Assembly (NCBI GenBank): GCA_016617785.1
Contig: JADILM010000007.1
Span: 806,001 to 870,000, forward strand
Direction of reading: 5' to 3'
Source of the DNA: Sporobolomyces roseus
Taxonomy: Eukaryota > Basidiomycota > Microbotryomycetes > Sporidiobolales > Sporidiobolaceae
DNA length: 64,000 nt
This document shows, one piece after another, positions 38,255 through 49,591 of the stretch. The notes below the pieces were generated by a model that worked only from the letters and a program-made list of their open reading frames with translations, was not told the DNA's origin and did not search any database. Each line of letters begins with the position of its first letter. Positions within the stretch are counted from its first letter, which is position 1. A program made the translations under genes and the position numbers.

Positions 38255-38796
38255 TGGTCGCTCCCTTCATCATCTTCCTTCGTCAATCGCCGTCATTTGC
38301 GACGATTTCCGCAAATTCAGCGTCTGCCTCGATCTTCCCAACTCTCCTTCCTCCTTGTAGCACCTTCGCCTGTTCCTGTTTCACCTTCATACCCGTTGTT
38401 CATACCCTTCGTTCCCCCTTTATTACAGCTCTTCGTCCTTCGACCTACTTTCGATTTTGCCTTTACCTCTCCTCTCGATCTCCTTTCCCACTCGACTCTC
38501 TCACACACGGTTCTCGCCTGTCGTTCCGCAGCATCCTACTTAATTAGTAGATAGACCTTTCAGCTTGTCCTCCTGTGTCGTTTCCCTCTTATTCCCCTAC
38601 TTTTTAGATTACTTTAATCTTTGTCCATATCACTTCGTCTGTACCAGCTTCCCCTTGCAAATATTCCTTCTACTCTAGACGTCGATACCGCTTTTTAACA
38701 GTTGAGTGCTTCGAGAGAGCTTGACTAGCCGAAATTGTCGAGATGTGAAAACTTGCGACCTTGCGAACTTACGAACTTTTTCTTCTTTCCACCAAA
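38255..38796. other. Intergenic region upstream of the Pex8-like gene
   Basis: This 542 bp region is pyrimidine-rich. It holds the 3' flank of the DUF2156 gene and the promoter of the next gene. No other feature is supported. Confidence 0.5.
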
Positions 38797-41349
38797 ATGG
38801 CTTCACCCGACCCAACATTGCTACTCCAGGACCTCCTATCGCCTCCATCTTCGTCACACAACCATGAACAAACTCTACAGCTCATCACCTACCATCTCTC
38901 AACCCTTCCTCTCACTTCCCCCCACCTTGATCTTATTTCCTTGATCTCTCGCTACAGCCTCACAAGTCCTTCATTGTGGACCTCGGTACATACTTCAACA
39001 GCGACAAGAAAGGGCCAGCTCGAATGGGACAGCGCATTCGCTATATATAAAGCGTTCTCTCAAGCAACTCTTCTCCGGCTAGACTCTATCTCTCGAGAAA
39101 ACGGCACCGGCTATCGAGCACGGCGATCAGTCGCTCGCTATATACAGGCTGTATCAGCTGGTATGTGGGCGGACTCAGTCAGACGGAAAGGGGAGGAAAG
39201 ATGGGGAACAGTGGATCCGGTCAATCGATTAATGGTTACAAGTGCTGTTTCGGGTGGTCTGCAGGAGTGGAAAAGGATGCAACAGAAATTGTGGGTTGGA
39301 GGGAGAGGTATGATGGATCGGGCAGAGCTAGAAGTTGGGAAAGCATGGCAAGAATGGGTTGAGAATGGAGGTAAGTCTCGTCGTCTCACCTCAACAGCTC
39401 GGAAAGCTTGACTGACGATTCAGATTGATCGAGATAGATCTCAACGACCAACTACCAGCTTGGATCGCAGCTCAAACTCTGTCCTCAATCTCGATAGAAG
39501 TTCTTGCGAAAGACTTTCCAGCGACAGTGAGTGCCATCTGCTTTCGTTACTTTATAGACTCGACATTGATCAGCATGAGCAATAGGTACTTCTCTCCTAT
39601 CTCTCTGACGCTTTCTCTTCCGTTTTCGACCAAGGCAACCTCTTCACTTCACCTCCAATCTGCGCCGATCTCGTTCAAACCGATCAAGGTCTCGAATGGA
39701 GCAATCCTTCACCCTCTCATTCGCATCTCACCAAAATTACGCAAGCTCCGCTCTTCGCTGCTCTCGGTCCTCTCTCCCGCGCCATTGGACGCCTTCTCTC
39801 AGCGACCGCCTCTTTCGCCAATGCCTACGATCCCGCCGTTTCAGATTCGGCTATAACCTCGATCCGCGACCTCTCGAATACTCTCTACCTCGTCACCACA
39901 CGTCTCTCTACTGCATGGGCTGCTACGGAATGGTCAGATTTAGTCGAAGATGCCGCCTTGTCGCCCTCTACGAGATCTCAAACTCAGCCTTGGACTATCC
40001 TAAAGTCGCTCCTCTTCGCACAAACCCTTATCTACTCGAGTCTGTTGGAGGTCGTGTCGTCAACAGCTTCCGATTCGGAGGGGGAACCAACGGTTGGACA
40101 ACGAGAACTCGCGAGAGAGGCTGTCGTCGCATTAGGGAGGACGTACTTTGTCGCGAGTCGCTTCGGACAGGGAGGATTCAAAGCGTGGAGGGCAGTACTG
40201 GCAGGTCTCGTCGACGTGGCCGCCGCTCCTTCACCATCTTCATCTTCGTTGGGTCCCGATCGAATCAGTGCAGCGGAGCAACTTGCGAGACAGATGGAAC
40301 CACCCATTGGCGACACCGAGAAGGGTCAACATTTGAGGCTGGTCCATAGAGCGGAGTGTGCGTTCTGGATGAACACAGTTGAGCAGATTATGGACGAGTT
40401 GAGCGATTCTTATGTCGAAGAGACTGTCTTGCCGAGATGTAGACCGTAGGTTCTCTTCTCTTGCGGTCATGAAGTCTCAGAGCGAGAAGTAATCTGACAA
40501 TCCTCTCGCTACAGCTATCTCGTCGATTCGACCTATGCCGAGCCTTTCGAATCCGCGCATTCCGTCGTTTTAGCCCTCTTCTCGACAGGGAAAGCTACTG
40601 TACCAGAACTAGCTCCTTGGTACACGGAACTACTCCTCAGTGTAGGTCTTAAGATATCCTCTCCATCCGGCTCGTAGCTCGCAGCTGACTGTCAACTTTC
40701 GCTCTCTCAGGGTCGACTACCCACACTTTCGCCAACACAGCTCCGACTCGCATACTCGACTATGGTTCAGTCCGTTTCGAACGTCGACGATGCTCTCGCC
40801 TGGTGGTGCATTCGAGAATTGGTCAGCGCTATCGAACGACTGCCGACTTCTTCCGAACCCGCTTCCTCGGCTTCACTACCGATCTCAACTACCACTCGAC
40901 CGCCTCGACGTCAGCTCGAGGATGAATCGAGCTCTGCTCTCGTCGCACAATCCTCGACTGCCACCGAGAAGGAGACGATCGCACCTCCTACCCTCGAAAC
41001 CCGCTCTCTCGCCTTACCTCGCGGCGCTCTCCTCCTCGTACTCGTTTCCCTACTTCCCTCTGTGAACTTCGTCCTCTTCCAGTCACTACTGGCGCAAATC
41101 GCACGACTTGTCAGTCGCGAGCCAGTCGACCACGATGGAAGAAAAGCTTTGGGAGAATGGATCTTTGAAGTTCTCGGAACAGGAATGGACGTGGTCAAAC
41201 GAGAAGAGGGGGTGAGATGGTGGTTGAAGAATGGCCGTGACCTTCTGCGAGGCGGACGATTCGAGTCAGGAGAGGAGGATCAGGATGAAACAGGGCTGGA
41301 GAAGACGAAAGAGGAAACGGTGCAGCGTCGTATCAAAGCTGAGCTGTGA
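38797..41349 (+). CDS. PEX8: Pex8-like peroxin (peroxisomal matrix import), tentative
   Basis: A helix-rich protein of about 750 residues spliced from five or more exons. It starts MASPDPTLLLQDLLSPPSSS with a strong context (CCAAAATGG). The most telling parts are AHSVVLALFSTGKATVPELAPWY, a segment LPTLSPTQLRLAYSTMVQSV, and the C-terminal block GRKALGEWIFEVLGTGMDVVKR then GVRWWLKN. These resemble fungal Pex8, which links docking and RING subcomplexes of the peroxisomal importer on the inner face of the membrane. The resemblance is from memory of the family and not conclusive. An unrelated helical-repeat protein is the main alternative. The first intron ends at the second AG (39437), since the first (39423) gives an immediate stop. 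Confidence 0.5.
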
Positions 41350-41604
41350 ACGCAACACTTGTTACTAGCACTCGTAGGTTGAGCTATTCCAGCGAGCCGT
41401 GACGTGTTCCGTAATCATCGGATGCGCCTGTCAAGCGAGGTTTCGGATTTCGTCGAAATCGACGACGAGACGATCACTCCTCTCGCAAGTTCCGACCTCG
41501 TCGATCGCTTTACTTCGTCTGTCTACTTGCTCTTCTATCGCATCAGTAAACAGTGAGCTTGAAATACAGGGTTGACGCATAATCGAATTTGGTCGAAAAT
41601 GCGA

Positions 41605-41632
41605 GAATATTCCATGAATTTCGAGAAAGTTC
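41605..41632. promoter_or_regulatory. Heat-shock element of BAG gene 2
   Basis: It contains GAA-TA-TTC at 41605-41612, GAA at 41616-41618, and the perfect three-unit TTC-GA-GAA-AG-TTC at 41620-41632. It lies 17 nt before a TATA box and about 140 nt before the ATG, an ideal Hsf1-responsive arrangement. Confidence 0.8.
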
Positions 41633-41648
41633 GAGCGCTTCGCAAGCT

Positions 41649-41656
41649 TATATAAG
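41649..41656 (+). promoter_or_regulatory. TATA box TATATAAG of BAG gene 2
   Basis: A canonical TATATAAG lies 118 nt upstream of the ATG and 17 nt downstream of the heat-shock element. It is followed by a CT-rich leader with CTTCACTTCACTTCAC, which resembles the leader of the paralogue. Confidence 0.7.
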
Positions 41657-41773
41657 TCAGCTCTGCTTCCTCTCTCCTCTCTCCTCTTCACTTCACTTCA
41701 CATCTTCGCTCTACTCGATCGACACTTCGCTGCAAACCCTACTCTCACTCACACAACTCCCACTCGATCGACA

Positions 41774-43456
41774 ATGTTCCCTTTCTCATCTCCCCTCGAT
41801 TACTCTCACTCGCAAGCTTCTCCCTTCTCGCTCTACCCTTCATCGTCACTCTCTTCCAACAATACCTATCTTCCTCCCTCTTACACTTCCTACGACGACG
41901 AACGCTCTCGAATCGAACAAGCACTCCTCATTCGCAAACAACAAGAACGTCGACAAGCTGAAGCTGCCGCCTTCCTCGCCGAGCAACGTCAACGTGAGCG
42001 TCAAGCAGCTATCGAAGAAGCGATCAGGGAGGAAAGAGAGAGGAGGGAATACGAAAGAGCTTTGAGGTATCGCGAGGAAATGGTCAGGAAAGCCAGAGAG
42101 GAGGAAGAGGCTAAGCAGAGGTACATTCAGGCTATGAGGGTACAAGAAGAACTGGCTAGGAGGCAACAACTCGAAGAACAGCAAGAACAGACGAGGAGGA
42201 GAAACGAACAAATTGAACAACGGCAATCTTCCCTCGACACGATGCCTGATCTATTCGAACTCCTCTTTGGCTCGAAGCCACCTCGACGTACCGAAGCTCC
42301 TCATCCTGTCGAAGCCGCTCCTCAACGTTCGATCCCGTCTTCGACTCCTCGAGCCGAATCCTCGCGACAAGCTGAAACACCAAAGCTCGACCTCCCTCAT
42401 TTCCTCGAAGCCATCTTCGGTACTCCTCGATCTTCGACGGCGACACAAGCTCCTACTCGGCAATCTCCCGCCCCCGCCTCTCAACCCTCTCCTTCTCCTG
42501 TCGCCCAAACCTCTTCCTCCCCTTCTCCCGCTTCAGTCACTTTCGCTGAACCTCAAGCCACAACTCCCGCCGTTGATAGCAAGGTTCCCGCTGAGGCACA
42601 ATGTTCTGACGAGGAGGAGGAAGCAGCAACGAAACTTCAACGCCATTTCCGTCGACACCTCCTTCGTCGCAACGCTCTCGACAAAATCTCTTCCCTCTCC
42701 TCTTCCTTCATCGATCGTCAATCCAACTTCGAGAAACCTCCCTCATTCATCTTCAAGTCCTCTCCCGATGCTACTTCCTCGACTACCACTACTCCTCCTC
42801 TCGCTTTCGTCTCGTCGAACTCTCCTTTCCTCGCTTACGAGGACTACCTCGTCAACCTCCTGAGCAAGATTGACGCCATCGAGTCTGGAGGAGATAAGAT
42901 AGTCAAGCAGGAGAGGAAATCACTAGTTCGAAAAATCGAGAAGGAACTGTCTAGGTTGGATGCGATGAAAGAGCGAGCTTGGGAGGAACAAGTGAAACCC
43001 GCTCAATCTGACTCGATGCAAGAAGACGAGAAGGATGTTGCGAAGGAGCAAGCAGGAAACGAACAAGGTGAGTCGAACTCTTTGACCTTTCCTCAACTCA
43101 ATCAGTGACTGATTTCTGTCCTTTCTCTCTCTCCAGATCCTGACGCTGCCTCGACTACTCTCGCACTTTTGAGCGACATGGCTGAAGATGAAGCCGATTC
43201 TCTACCTCCCTTACTCCCTCTGACCCACGATGCCGTTTCCGCCCTCCCAACTTCGACTCCTCTTTCTCATTCTCGTTCACCTTCCGACTCTGGCTCTTCC
43301 ACCACTTCCTCGACTCTCACTGTCTCTTCCGCTTCATCTCAAGTCGATCAGTACATCTCGGAGATGCTCAGGCGAGCACAGAAGCTTGGAGAAGATGTCG
43401 AAAAGATGGAAATTGACGAAAAGACGAAACCTGTAGAAGTTCTTTTGACTGTTTGA
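41774..43456 (+). CDS. BAG-domain co-chaperone with IQ motif, paralogue 2
   Basis: Two exons (41774-43067, 43137-43456) give 537 residues. The layout is the same as in the gene at 7467-9284: charged coiled coil (residues ~40-145), the short motifs MPDLFELLFGSKPPR and LDLPHFLEAIFGTPR, an IQ-like stretch KLQRHFRRHLLRRNAL, and a BAG domain (YEDYLVNLLSKIDAIESGG..RKSLVRKIEKELSRLDAMKERAW). The two proteins are nearly identical over the first ~145 residues, and so is the DNA. They are similar but diverged in the middle and unlike in exon 2. Here exon 2 ends in a predicted helix, QYISEMLRRAQKLGEDVEKMEI. BAG proteins act on Hsp70. A strong HSE and TATA box suggest heat induction. Confidence 0.87.
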
Positions 43457-43970
43457 TACCCTGTTTAGTAGTTGTCGCTTTCTGGAGCTTCGTGACTGTA
43501 GTACTTGTTGTTTGTAAATACCCCTTTTGCACCTATTCACTGTTTCTGCGAATCGATGCTGAGAGCTTACAACGAACTCAATCGTTTCCGTCGCTTTGAC
43601 CAGAGTCTCCGCCAGCTTCTGTCTCGCTGTTCAGTTCTCGACGGTTACGAGATGAAGGTGAAGGAAGCAAATTGAATTGCTTTTTGAATAAGGGGGGAAA
43701 TGAAGCAACAAGGGATGAAAGAAGGAGAGGAAGGTACCGCAACAGAAACAAAGTGTCGGTGATAAGAAGACTACGATAGATGAGAAAAGTGAGATAAACG
43801 AGAGTGAGACGAGGGGGTATAGACACATAAGAAAAGGGGTAGGGGGGAATGAACTTCGACGACGACAGATGACAAACGATGGGAGAGGCCTTCGAAACCG
43901 ACGGTGAGCTATACTTTACTGATAAGCGGGAAACAGCGCATGTGAAGGATAAGAAGAGGGTCAATGTATA
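43457..43970. other. Convergent intergenic region, BAG gene 2 / Flo8-like gene
   Basis: This 514 bp region lies between two stop codons. It carries only 3' flanks. No supported gene. Confidence 0.5.
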
Positions 43971-45389
43971 TTAGCTGACTCCTAATTCCTCGTTGAACAT
44001 GTCGTTGTTGAGAAAACTGTCAAAGTCGAGTCCGGCAAACATGTCTTCAGTCCCACCTGCAACGTTCGTCGTATTGAACTGTAGAGGATCTCCATTTGGC
44101 CCGGAGACAGAGATACCGCCTAATCCGGAAGAATCGGATTGATTTGGATCTGGTGCGAGGGACTGAGGGGCGGGAGGAAGCGGAGTGTTGGTGGCAGAAG
44201 AAGGGTTCGGCGCTCCAGCGAAGGGACGAGAGCCATTCGGTGTAGGGGCACCTCCGAAATTCATCGGTGAGGGAGCTTGACCGTTCGTCGGAGTCGAAGC
44301 AGGGAGAGGAGATTGACGTTGATCAGGTTGTTGCTGAGGTGCGCCGAGGAAGTGAAGATTGGAAGCGGCGGAAGTGGGTCGACTGTGGGATCCATTTGCG
44401 TGATTTGGAGGTCCTCCTCCGTTCGGTATCATCGATAAAGGATTGTAGTTCGAATCTCCAGATCCTCCTGACATTGACCCCGACGCGTACATCTGATGTT
44501 GATGCTGCTGTTGCTGCTGTTGTTGATTCTGCTGCTGCTGCTGCTGAGATTGTTGCTGATTAGGCTGAGCTGGTCGACCGAGTGGTGAGGGTGAAGGTCG
44601 ATAAGGGACTCCTTCTTGGCCAAACAGTTGCGCTCCTATCCCTCCGTTCGCAGCTCCAGGACTCGCTGCACCTCCACCATTTCCGTTCCCAACGAGATCG
44701 AAGTTCGCTCCATCTGGTAATCCCATCATTTCCTCATCCCTCGTCGATCCTCTCGCTCGTTTCCGATTCCGAGGACTCGCTTCATCTGCTGCAACTCCTT
44801 GCCGTTTCGCATTCTGAGAGGGATTCTGCTGCATCGGTGATCCCTTGGCGACGTTCTGTTGTTGCTGTTGAGGAGGTTGCGAAACTACTCGATTCTTGTT
44901 CGAAGTACCGGCACGAGAAGGAGGTTGGTTCTGACCGGCGAAGGATCCTGGTGAGCCTTGAGCACCAGCAGCGTGACCTGGCGGTATTTGCATATGAGCG
45001 ACGAGAGGGGTAGCGTAAGGTGAAGGGGCGGAAGAATAAGCTGGAGAAGCCGGAGAACCACTGCAATGGGCGGAAATGATACTGTCAGTCGCAAGCGAAT
45101 GGATGACGAAGCATCGAAAGATGCTTACGCTTGAGGATAAGGTTGACCATTCGAATCAAGTACCGGTCTCGCTCCCACTTGCTGTTGAGCCTGCATCATT
45201 CTCTGTTGCTGAGCCATCATGTGATTCTGTTGTTGCTGCTGAACCGGATGCATCATGTACTGAGGTTGACCAGGAGGACCTTGACTACCGGGAGGAGGTT
45301 GAGATCGACCCTCTTGAGCGGCATAAGCGGCGTTCAATCGATTCTGCGAGTCTTGCCTCATCGGTTGCGTACCACCCATTCGTGCTTGT

Positions 45390-45424
<35 letters not shown>

Positions 45425-46769
45425 GATTTGAGAAGCTGGACCGCCTCGACCGACAACTTGTTGAGAGTTCGGAGGGAGCGCTCCCATTCGACGCATTTGA
45501 GCTGTCACGGCAGCCTACAAAGAAGAGAAGAGAGGTTCAGTCGCTCTGCATTCGGCGTTCAGATTCAGATGAGACGTACATGTTCTTCCGGAGATAGGGT
45601 TTCTGGATCTCTTCCTGGTAAACCCACAGCTGCTAACGCTTGAGCCAACGCATTTCCCATTTGACCTGGTTGACCATTCCCTATTTGAGCTGGTCGACCA
45701 TTCGCGTAGGGATGCGAAGCGGGGACGATGTGAGGGGAATTTTGAGATGAAGGAGGTCTTTGTTGAGGGTTTTGAGGTTGCGAGGAACCTGGAGGATAAG
45801 GTTGCATTCCGGGTTGAGGCATTCCAGAGGGATGGGATTGAGAAGAGGAAGGTGGTGGTTGCTGTTGTTGCTGTGGAGATGGAGCGTAAGGACCGCTTCC
45901 CGTTGGAGTTGGCGGTTGAGGAGGACGTTGAACCCCTTGAACCATCTGCTGCACTCTCCCTCTCTGCTGCATCTGATTCTGAAGTTCTTGCTGTTCGAGT
46001 ACGTGCATCTGAGAGTAGCTTGCGCGAACGTGACCTGGAGGATTCGTCGAGTTTGGTCGAGGTGGGTGAGCGAGAGAACGAGGAAGGGTCATCGGTGGAG
46101 GTGCATTCGGACCATTGAATTGGACGACAAGTGGATCTCGTTTCGCTCGCATCGCCTGTACCAAACGAAGAAGTCAATTTCGTATGTTCGAATCGAGGAA
46201 AGGGAGGAAACGCACTTCGACATAAGCATCTGCATTTGGATTCCGTGGACCCGATTTCTGTGAACGAGCGATAAATACATCCCAAAACACCGACCACCAT
46301 CTTTGATCGCACGACCGAGTCAGCTTGAGAAACAGTGTGAGGCTAGGGAGGAGAGAACGCACTCGTAAAGAAGTCCTTGTGGGGCTTCTATAGGAGGACC
46401 TTTCCAATCTTCCTCCTTGATTCCAGCATCTTTCGCAAATCTCGAAGCCGCTTCATTCCATCCTCGTTTCTATCATAGTGAGAATGAACTAGTCAGCGAG
46501 GCGTTTCGAAGAGAATCGCGCAGAGAAAGGCGTACCCGCATGTAATCGTAGCAATACCTGCAGGAGTCTCAATTCGTCAGCTCGCTCAAACGACGGCAAG
46601 GAGGACGCAAGAATGACTCACGAGTGAAGCGTCGCATCCCCTTCCCAAACTTGAGTCGAAGGACCGGAATTTTGACCCGGCTGCTGCAACTACAGAATCA
46701 CTTCGATTAGTTCAAGATCTCGTCGACCGGTGAAATCTATAGCGTTAGAGTACTCACATGCTGAGCCAT
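43971..46769 (-). CDS. LisH-domain transcription regulator, Flo8/SSDP type, Gln-rich
   Basis: Nuclear regulator. The first coding exon is only 12 nt (MAQH, 46769-46758). It is followed by LQQPGQNSGPSTQVWEGD. The LUFS/LisH domain reads TLHSYCYDYMRKRGWNEAASRF, then [36 protein letters not shown], and a short coil. This is the signature shared by yeast Flo8 and animal SSDP proteins. The remaining ~750 residues are Gln/Pro/Gly-rich and disordered, with two polyglutamine tracts and a nuclear-type RNRKRARG. The end, EDMFAGLDFDSFLNNDMF, mixes acidic and bulky hydrophobic residues like an activation domain. In yeasts Flo8 relatives control filamentation and adhesion. The exact orthology is not certain. 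Confidence 0.8.
44498..44560 (-). repeat. CAG/CAA repeat encoding a polyglutamine tract
   Basis: A mixed CAG/CAA run in the Flo8-like coding sequence encodes about 18 Gln interrupted by Asn. The mixed codons suggest moderate stability. Confidence 0.85.
45384..45424 (-). repeat. CAG/CAA repeat encoding thirteen glutamines
   Basis: A second polyglutamine run lies in the Flo8-like gene. It includes a short pure CAG stretch and is likely to vary in length between strains. Confidence 0.85.
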
Positions 46770-47621
46770 TCTCTGTCGATCCGATATCTAACCCGAGATT
46801 GAGAGAGGTTGTTTGGGTTGGAGGTTTAGTTGCCCGCCCGCCAAAAACAGCAATTATTCTACGTCACTTGTGAATGCAGCTTGAGGTGAGTCGAGGTGAC
46901 AGGTAGAGGCCTGTTAACGTAGGGAGAGCAGTCAGTACAGTTTGTACGAGATGAGGGACGATAGGTGTTAGCTTCTCCTGATGAAGATTCGAAGTTCAAC
47001 TCCTCAATACAAGCGAGCTAATGGACTCTGTACTGCCTCGTACGAGCTAGATAATAGCTTGGTAGAGTAGAATGCTTGACTTACCGACCGTAAAGCTGTA
47101 GGCAAGTGAAGTCGAAGTTCGAGTGCGGGAGAGATTGCAACGAGTGAAGTTTGGCGATAGTCGACGATGGAGGGGCCAAGGTCGCGCAGTGGTCAAGCTA
47201 GAGCTGACCTCGCAAAGGTGAGATCGTTGATTGAGTAGCTGGTCGAAGATGATTCCAAGTTGGGGAACTTCTCTCTTTTGGTGGAGACTTCGCAATACCT
47301 TCGATATTCCCGCGAATCTTGGTTTCCGCTGGTTCCAAAGAGCTATCAGAAACGCCCTCTACGGTCTCTACCGAAGAACGTTAAAAGTTTGTCGAGCAAA
47401 GAGGACATTTGACACGATTTTCTCATCTCCGCTTGGTTGATGGCTTAGAGGGTGGGAAGCGAATCCTTGTGAGTTACTAGCTATCAAAGGGCTTTATTGC
47501 ACCTTATCTAGAGCGTGACGCATATCCTCAGTGAGATGAAGGAGTAGAAGTTGGCGAACTTTTGCTGCTTCTATCAACTTTCTCCTCATCAGACTCCATT
47601 TATCACTCTGATCGGTTGCTG
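46770..47621. other. Divergent promoter region, Flo8-like / RPP40-like
   Basis: In this 852 bp region the minus strand shows donor-like GTAAGT at about 47085, suggesting a spliced 5' leader for the Flo8-like gene. No other gene is supported. Confidence 0.45.
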
Positions 47622-49322
47622 ATGAACGCACACCACAAGAAATCAACTTATCGACCTCCACCGCCTCGAACAGTTCAGCATTTCTCGTCTAATTCTGTCA
47701 AACTACCATTCGAAAAGGGAGAGAAAGAGTCGATAGGAGCGAGACAGCTATGGAGAGCTATAGAGAGGGTACCATTCGGATGGCAAGTGAGTCAAACAAC
47801 TTTCTACTGTTACTAGCTATCACTGGAGCTGATGAGGAAAGAGGGAAACAGCTGGACGTCCTGATTCCCGAAGTTGCAACTTCACGCCGAGATGTATTCA
47901 TCGATAGGCTGAAGCAGGAGCTCGAGCAGTCATCACGATCGCGACTCGTCCGACAGGTCAATCTCGCCGATCTGCTTGAGCCAGAATTTATGATTTCCTA
48001 CATTCGCAAAGGTGAGATTTAACCCAGCTCTTGTCTGATAGCGTCAGCGCGTTGCTCAGATTCGACTCTATACAGGGAGCCTCGTGGCGATCAGTCTCGG
48101 TGATGAGGATGCAGAAGACGTCGTTTCAATTGATGGGCGAGGTACGTGACTGGCTGATTCTCATCGTTGAATCGCTTGCTGACAACCAAGCTTCACACAG
48201 GTCGACTCATTCTCGCGGTCGGAAAAGATACTTACGAGCTTCTCGGACTACCTGGTCGCGCGTCTGCGCATGGATCATTGCGTCAGCGATTCAGTACGTC
48301 AAAATCCTTTTTTCTCGTTGCTCCTCGAAGCTGATCTATCGTTCTCACAGTCGTCGAGATTTCCCTCATCGATCCTGCTTTCAAAGCTGGCAAGCCCGGC
48401 TTTGAACGAGTGAAGCGGTTACTTCGAGCGTGGCCCGGAGAAACGCAGCTTTTCGAACAACTCAAGGGCGAGAGCGTCGTTGGCAGAACGTTCGATCTGC
48501 TTATGGCCTACGTTGACGAAGAAGGTGAGTCTATATACATACACTACTAGTTAGATGTCCTCGCTGACCCGTCCCACCATTGCAGGTCAAGATCAAACGA
48601 TCAAATTGCCGAAAGCGACGATCTCGCATGAACACACGCCATCCTTCACGACACATACTCTCGACAACATCTCAGTACCAATTAAATCTTCCTTCCCTTC
48701 CCAGTCTACCAATTCACAGAAAGCGACAAAACGACAGCGGACGAGTTCAGGCTCTTTCCGACGAGAGGCAGATGACGAGCAGAGCTGGTGGAATGGGTTC
48801 CGCGAATGGAGAGGACTTGCTGCCATCGGAAGTAGTAGGCTCAAGTGGAGATCGGAGGTTGAAGCGGACGACGAGGAGGAACAGTGGGGGATCGGACAGA
48901 CTGATTGCGAGCAAGGCAGAACAACGGCTCTGAGTCTGAACGGGTTGCTCCATCCTCGAGCTGTGAGACGATCCCTGGATAAAGTCCTACAAGAACCTTT
49001 GTGAGTTTAGGCATCTCCTCTCGAATCTTGACATCGCTCATTCATGAGGTTTGACAGATTCTCCTCGATTCCATTCCTTTCGATTACACTGCAACCTTTC
49101 CCTCACTCTCCGATATCCCATACCTCAAAGGCAGATACTCCTGTCGTTGGTACGGGAACTCGACCAAATGGGAAGAAGCGAAAGAGGGGGAGAGGAAGAG
49201 GTGAGGAGGAGGAAGCGGACACAGAGAAAATACAGGATAAAGGCGGATATGAGATCGTTCTACAGCCATCGAGGCTGGAACGTGTAGATACTGTCTGTTG
49301 GTGGATGTGGGAAGGCCAGTAG
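47622..49322 (+). CDS. RPP40: RNase P/MRP subunit Rpp40-like
   Basis: Protein subunit of the ribonucleoproteins that process tRNA and rRNA precursors in the nucleus. It starts MNAHHKKSTYRPPPPRT. After splicing it reads LDVLIPEVATSRRDVFIDRL, NLADLLEPEFMISYIRKG and SLVAISLGDED. The family's most typical stretch, GRLILAVGKDTYELLGLPG, follows, and then VVEISLIDPAFKAGKPGFERVK. These match the Rpp40 family in order. The C-terminal part is less conserved, with KRQRTSSGS and GKKRKRGRGRG basic clusters consistent with nuclear localisation. The end VDTVCWWMWEGQ contains the W-rich tail seen in the family. About seven exons. It is convergent with TOR (269 bp between stops). Confidence 0.75.
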
Positions 49323-49591
49323 AGTCTGTAGTTGCGAACTCTGACGCGAATCCCCATTCTACCGCGATTGATTACGAGAAAGAAAGCAGCCATATTTGAT
49401 ACGCTACAACAGAGGAGACGGAAGGGTACGCGAGCCAAGGACAGTAGGGAAGCCAACTACGAACGAAGATGGGGTATATAGGAAGAGAAGAGGAGACAAC
49501 GAAAAGGTGAAAGAACAGAAAAAGTTCCGAAGTTCCGGGGGATATCGCGCCAGATTGGCTATTGACAGTAGGTGATAACGGTAGAGGAGCA

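Larger units (their letters stand above)
41350..41773. other. Promoter region of BAG gene 2
   Basis: This 424 bp region holds the PEX8-like 3' flank and the BAG promoter, with a five-unit heat-shock element, a TATA box and a CT-rich leader (all listed or described separately). Confidence 0.6.

Noticed and set aside
26219..41349. Peroxisomal or phenylpropanoid gene cluster (CoA ligase plus Pex8-like, ADH)
   Set aside because: The genes are separated by unrelated housekeeping genes and differ in orientation. Nothing suggests co-regulation.
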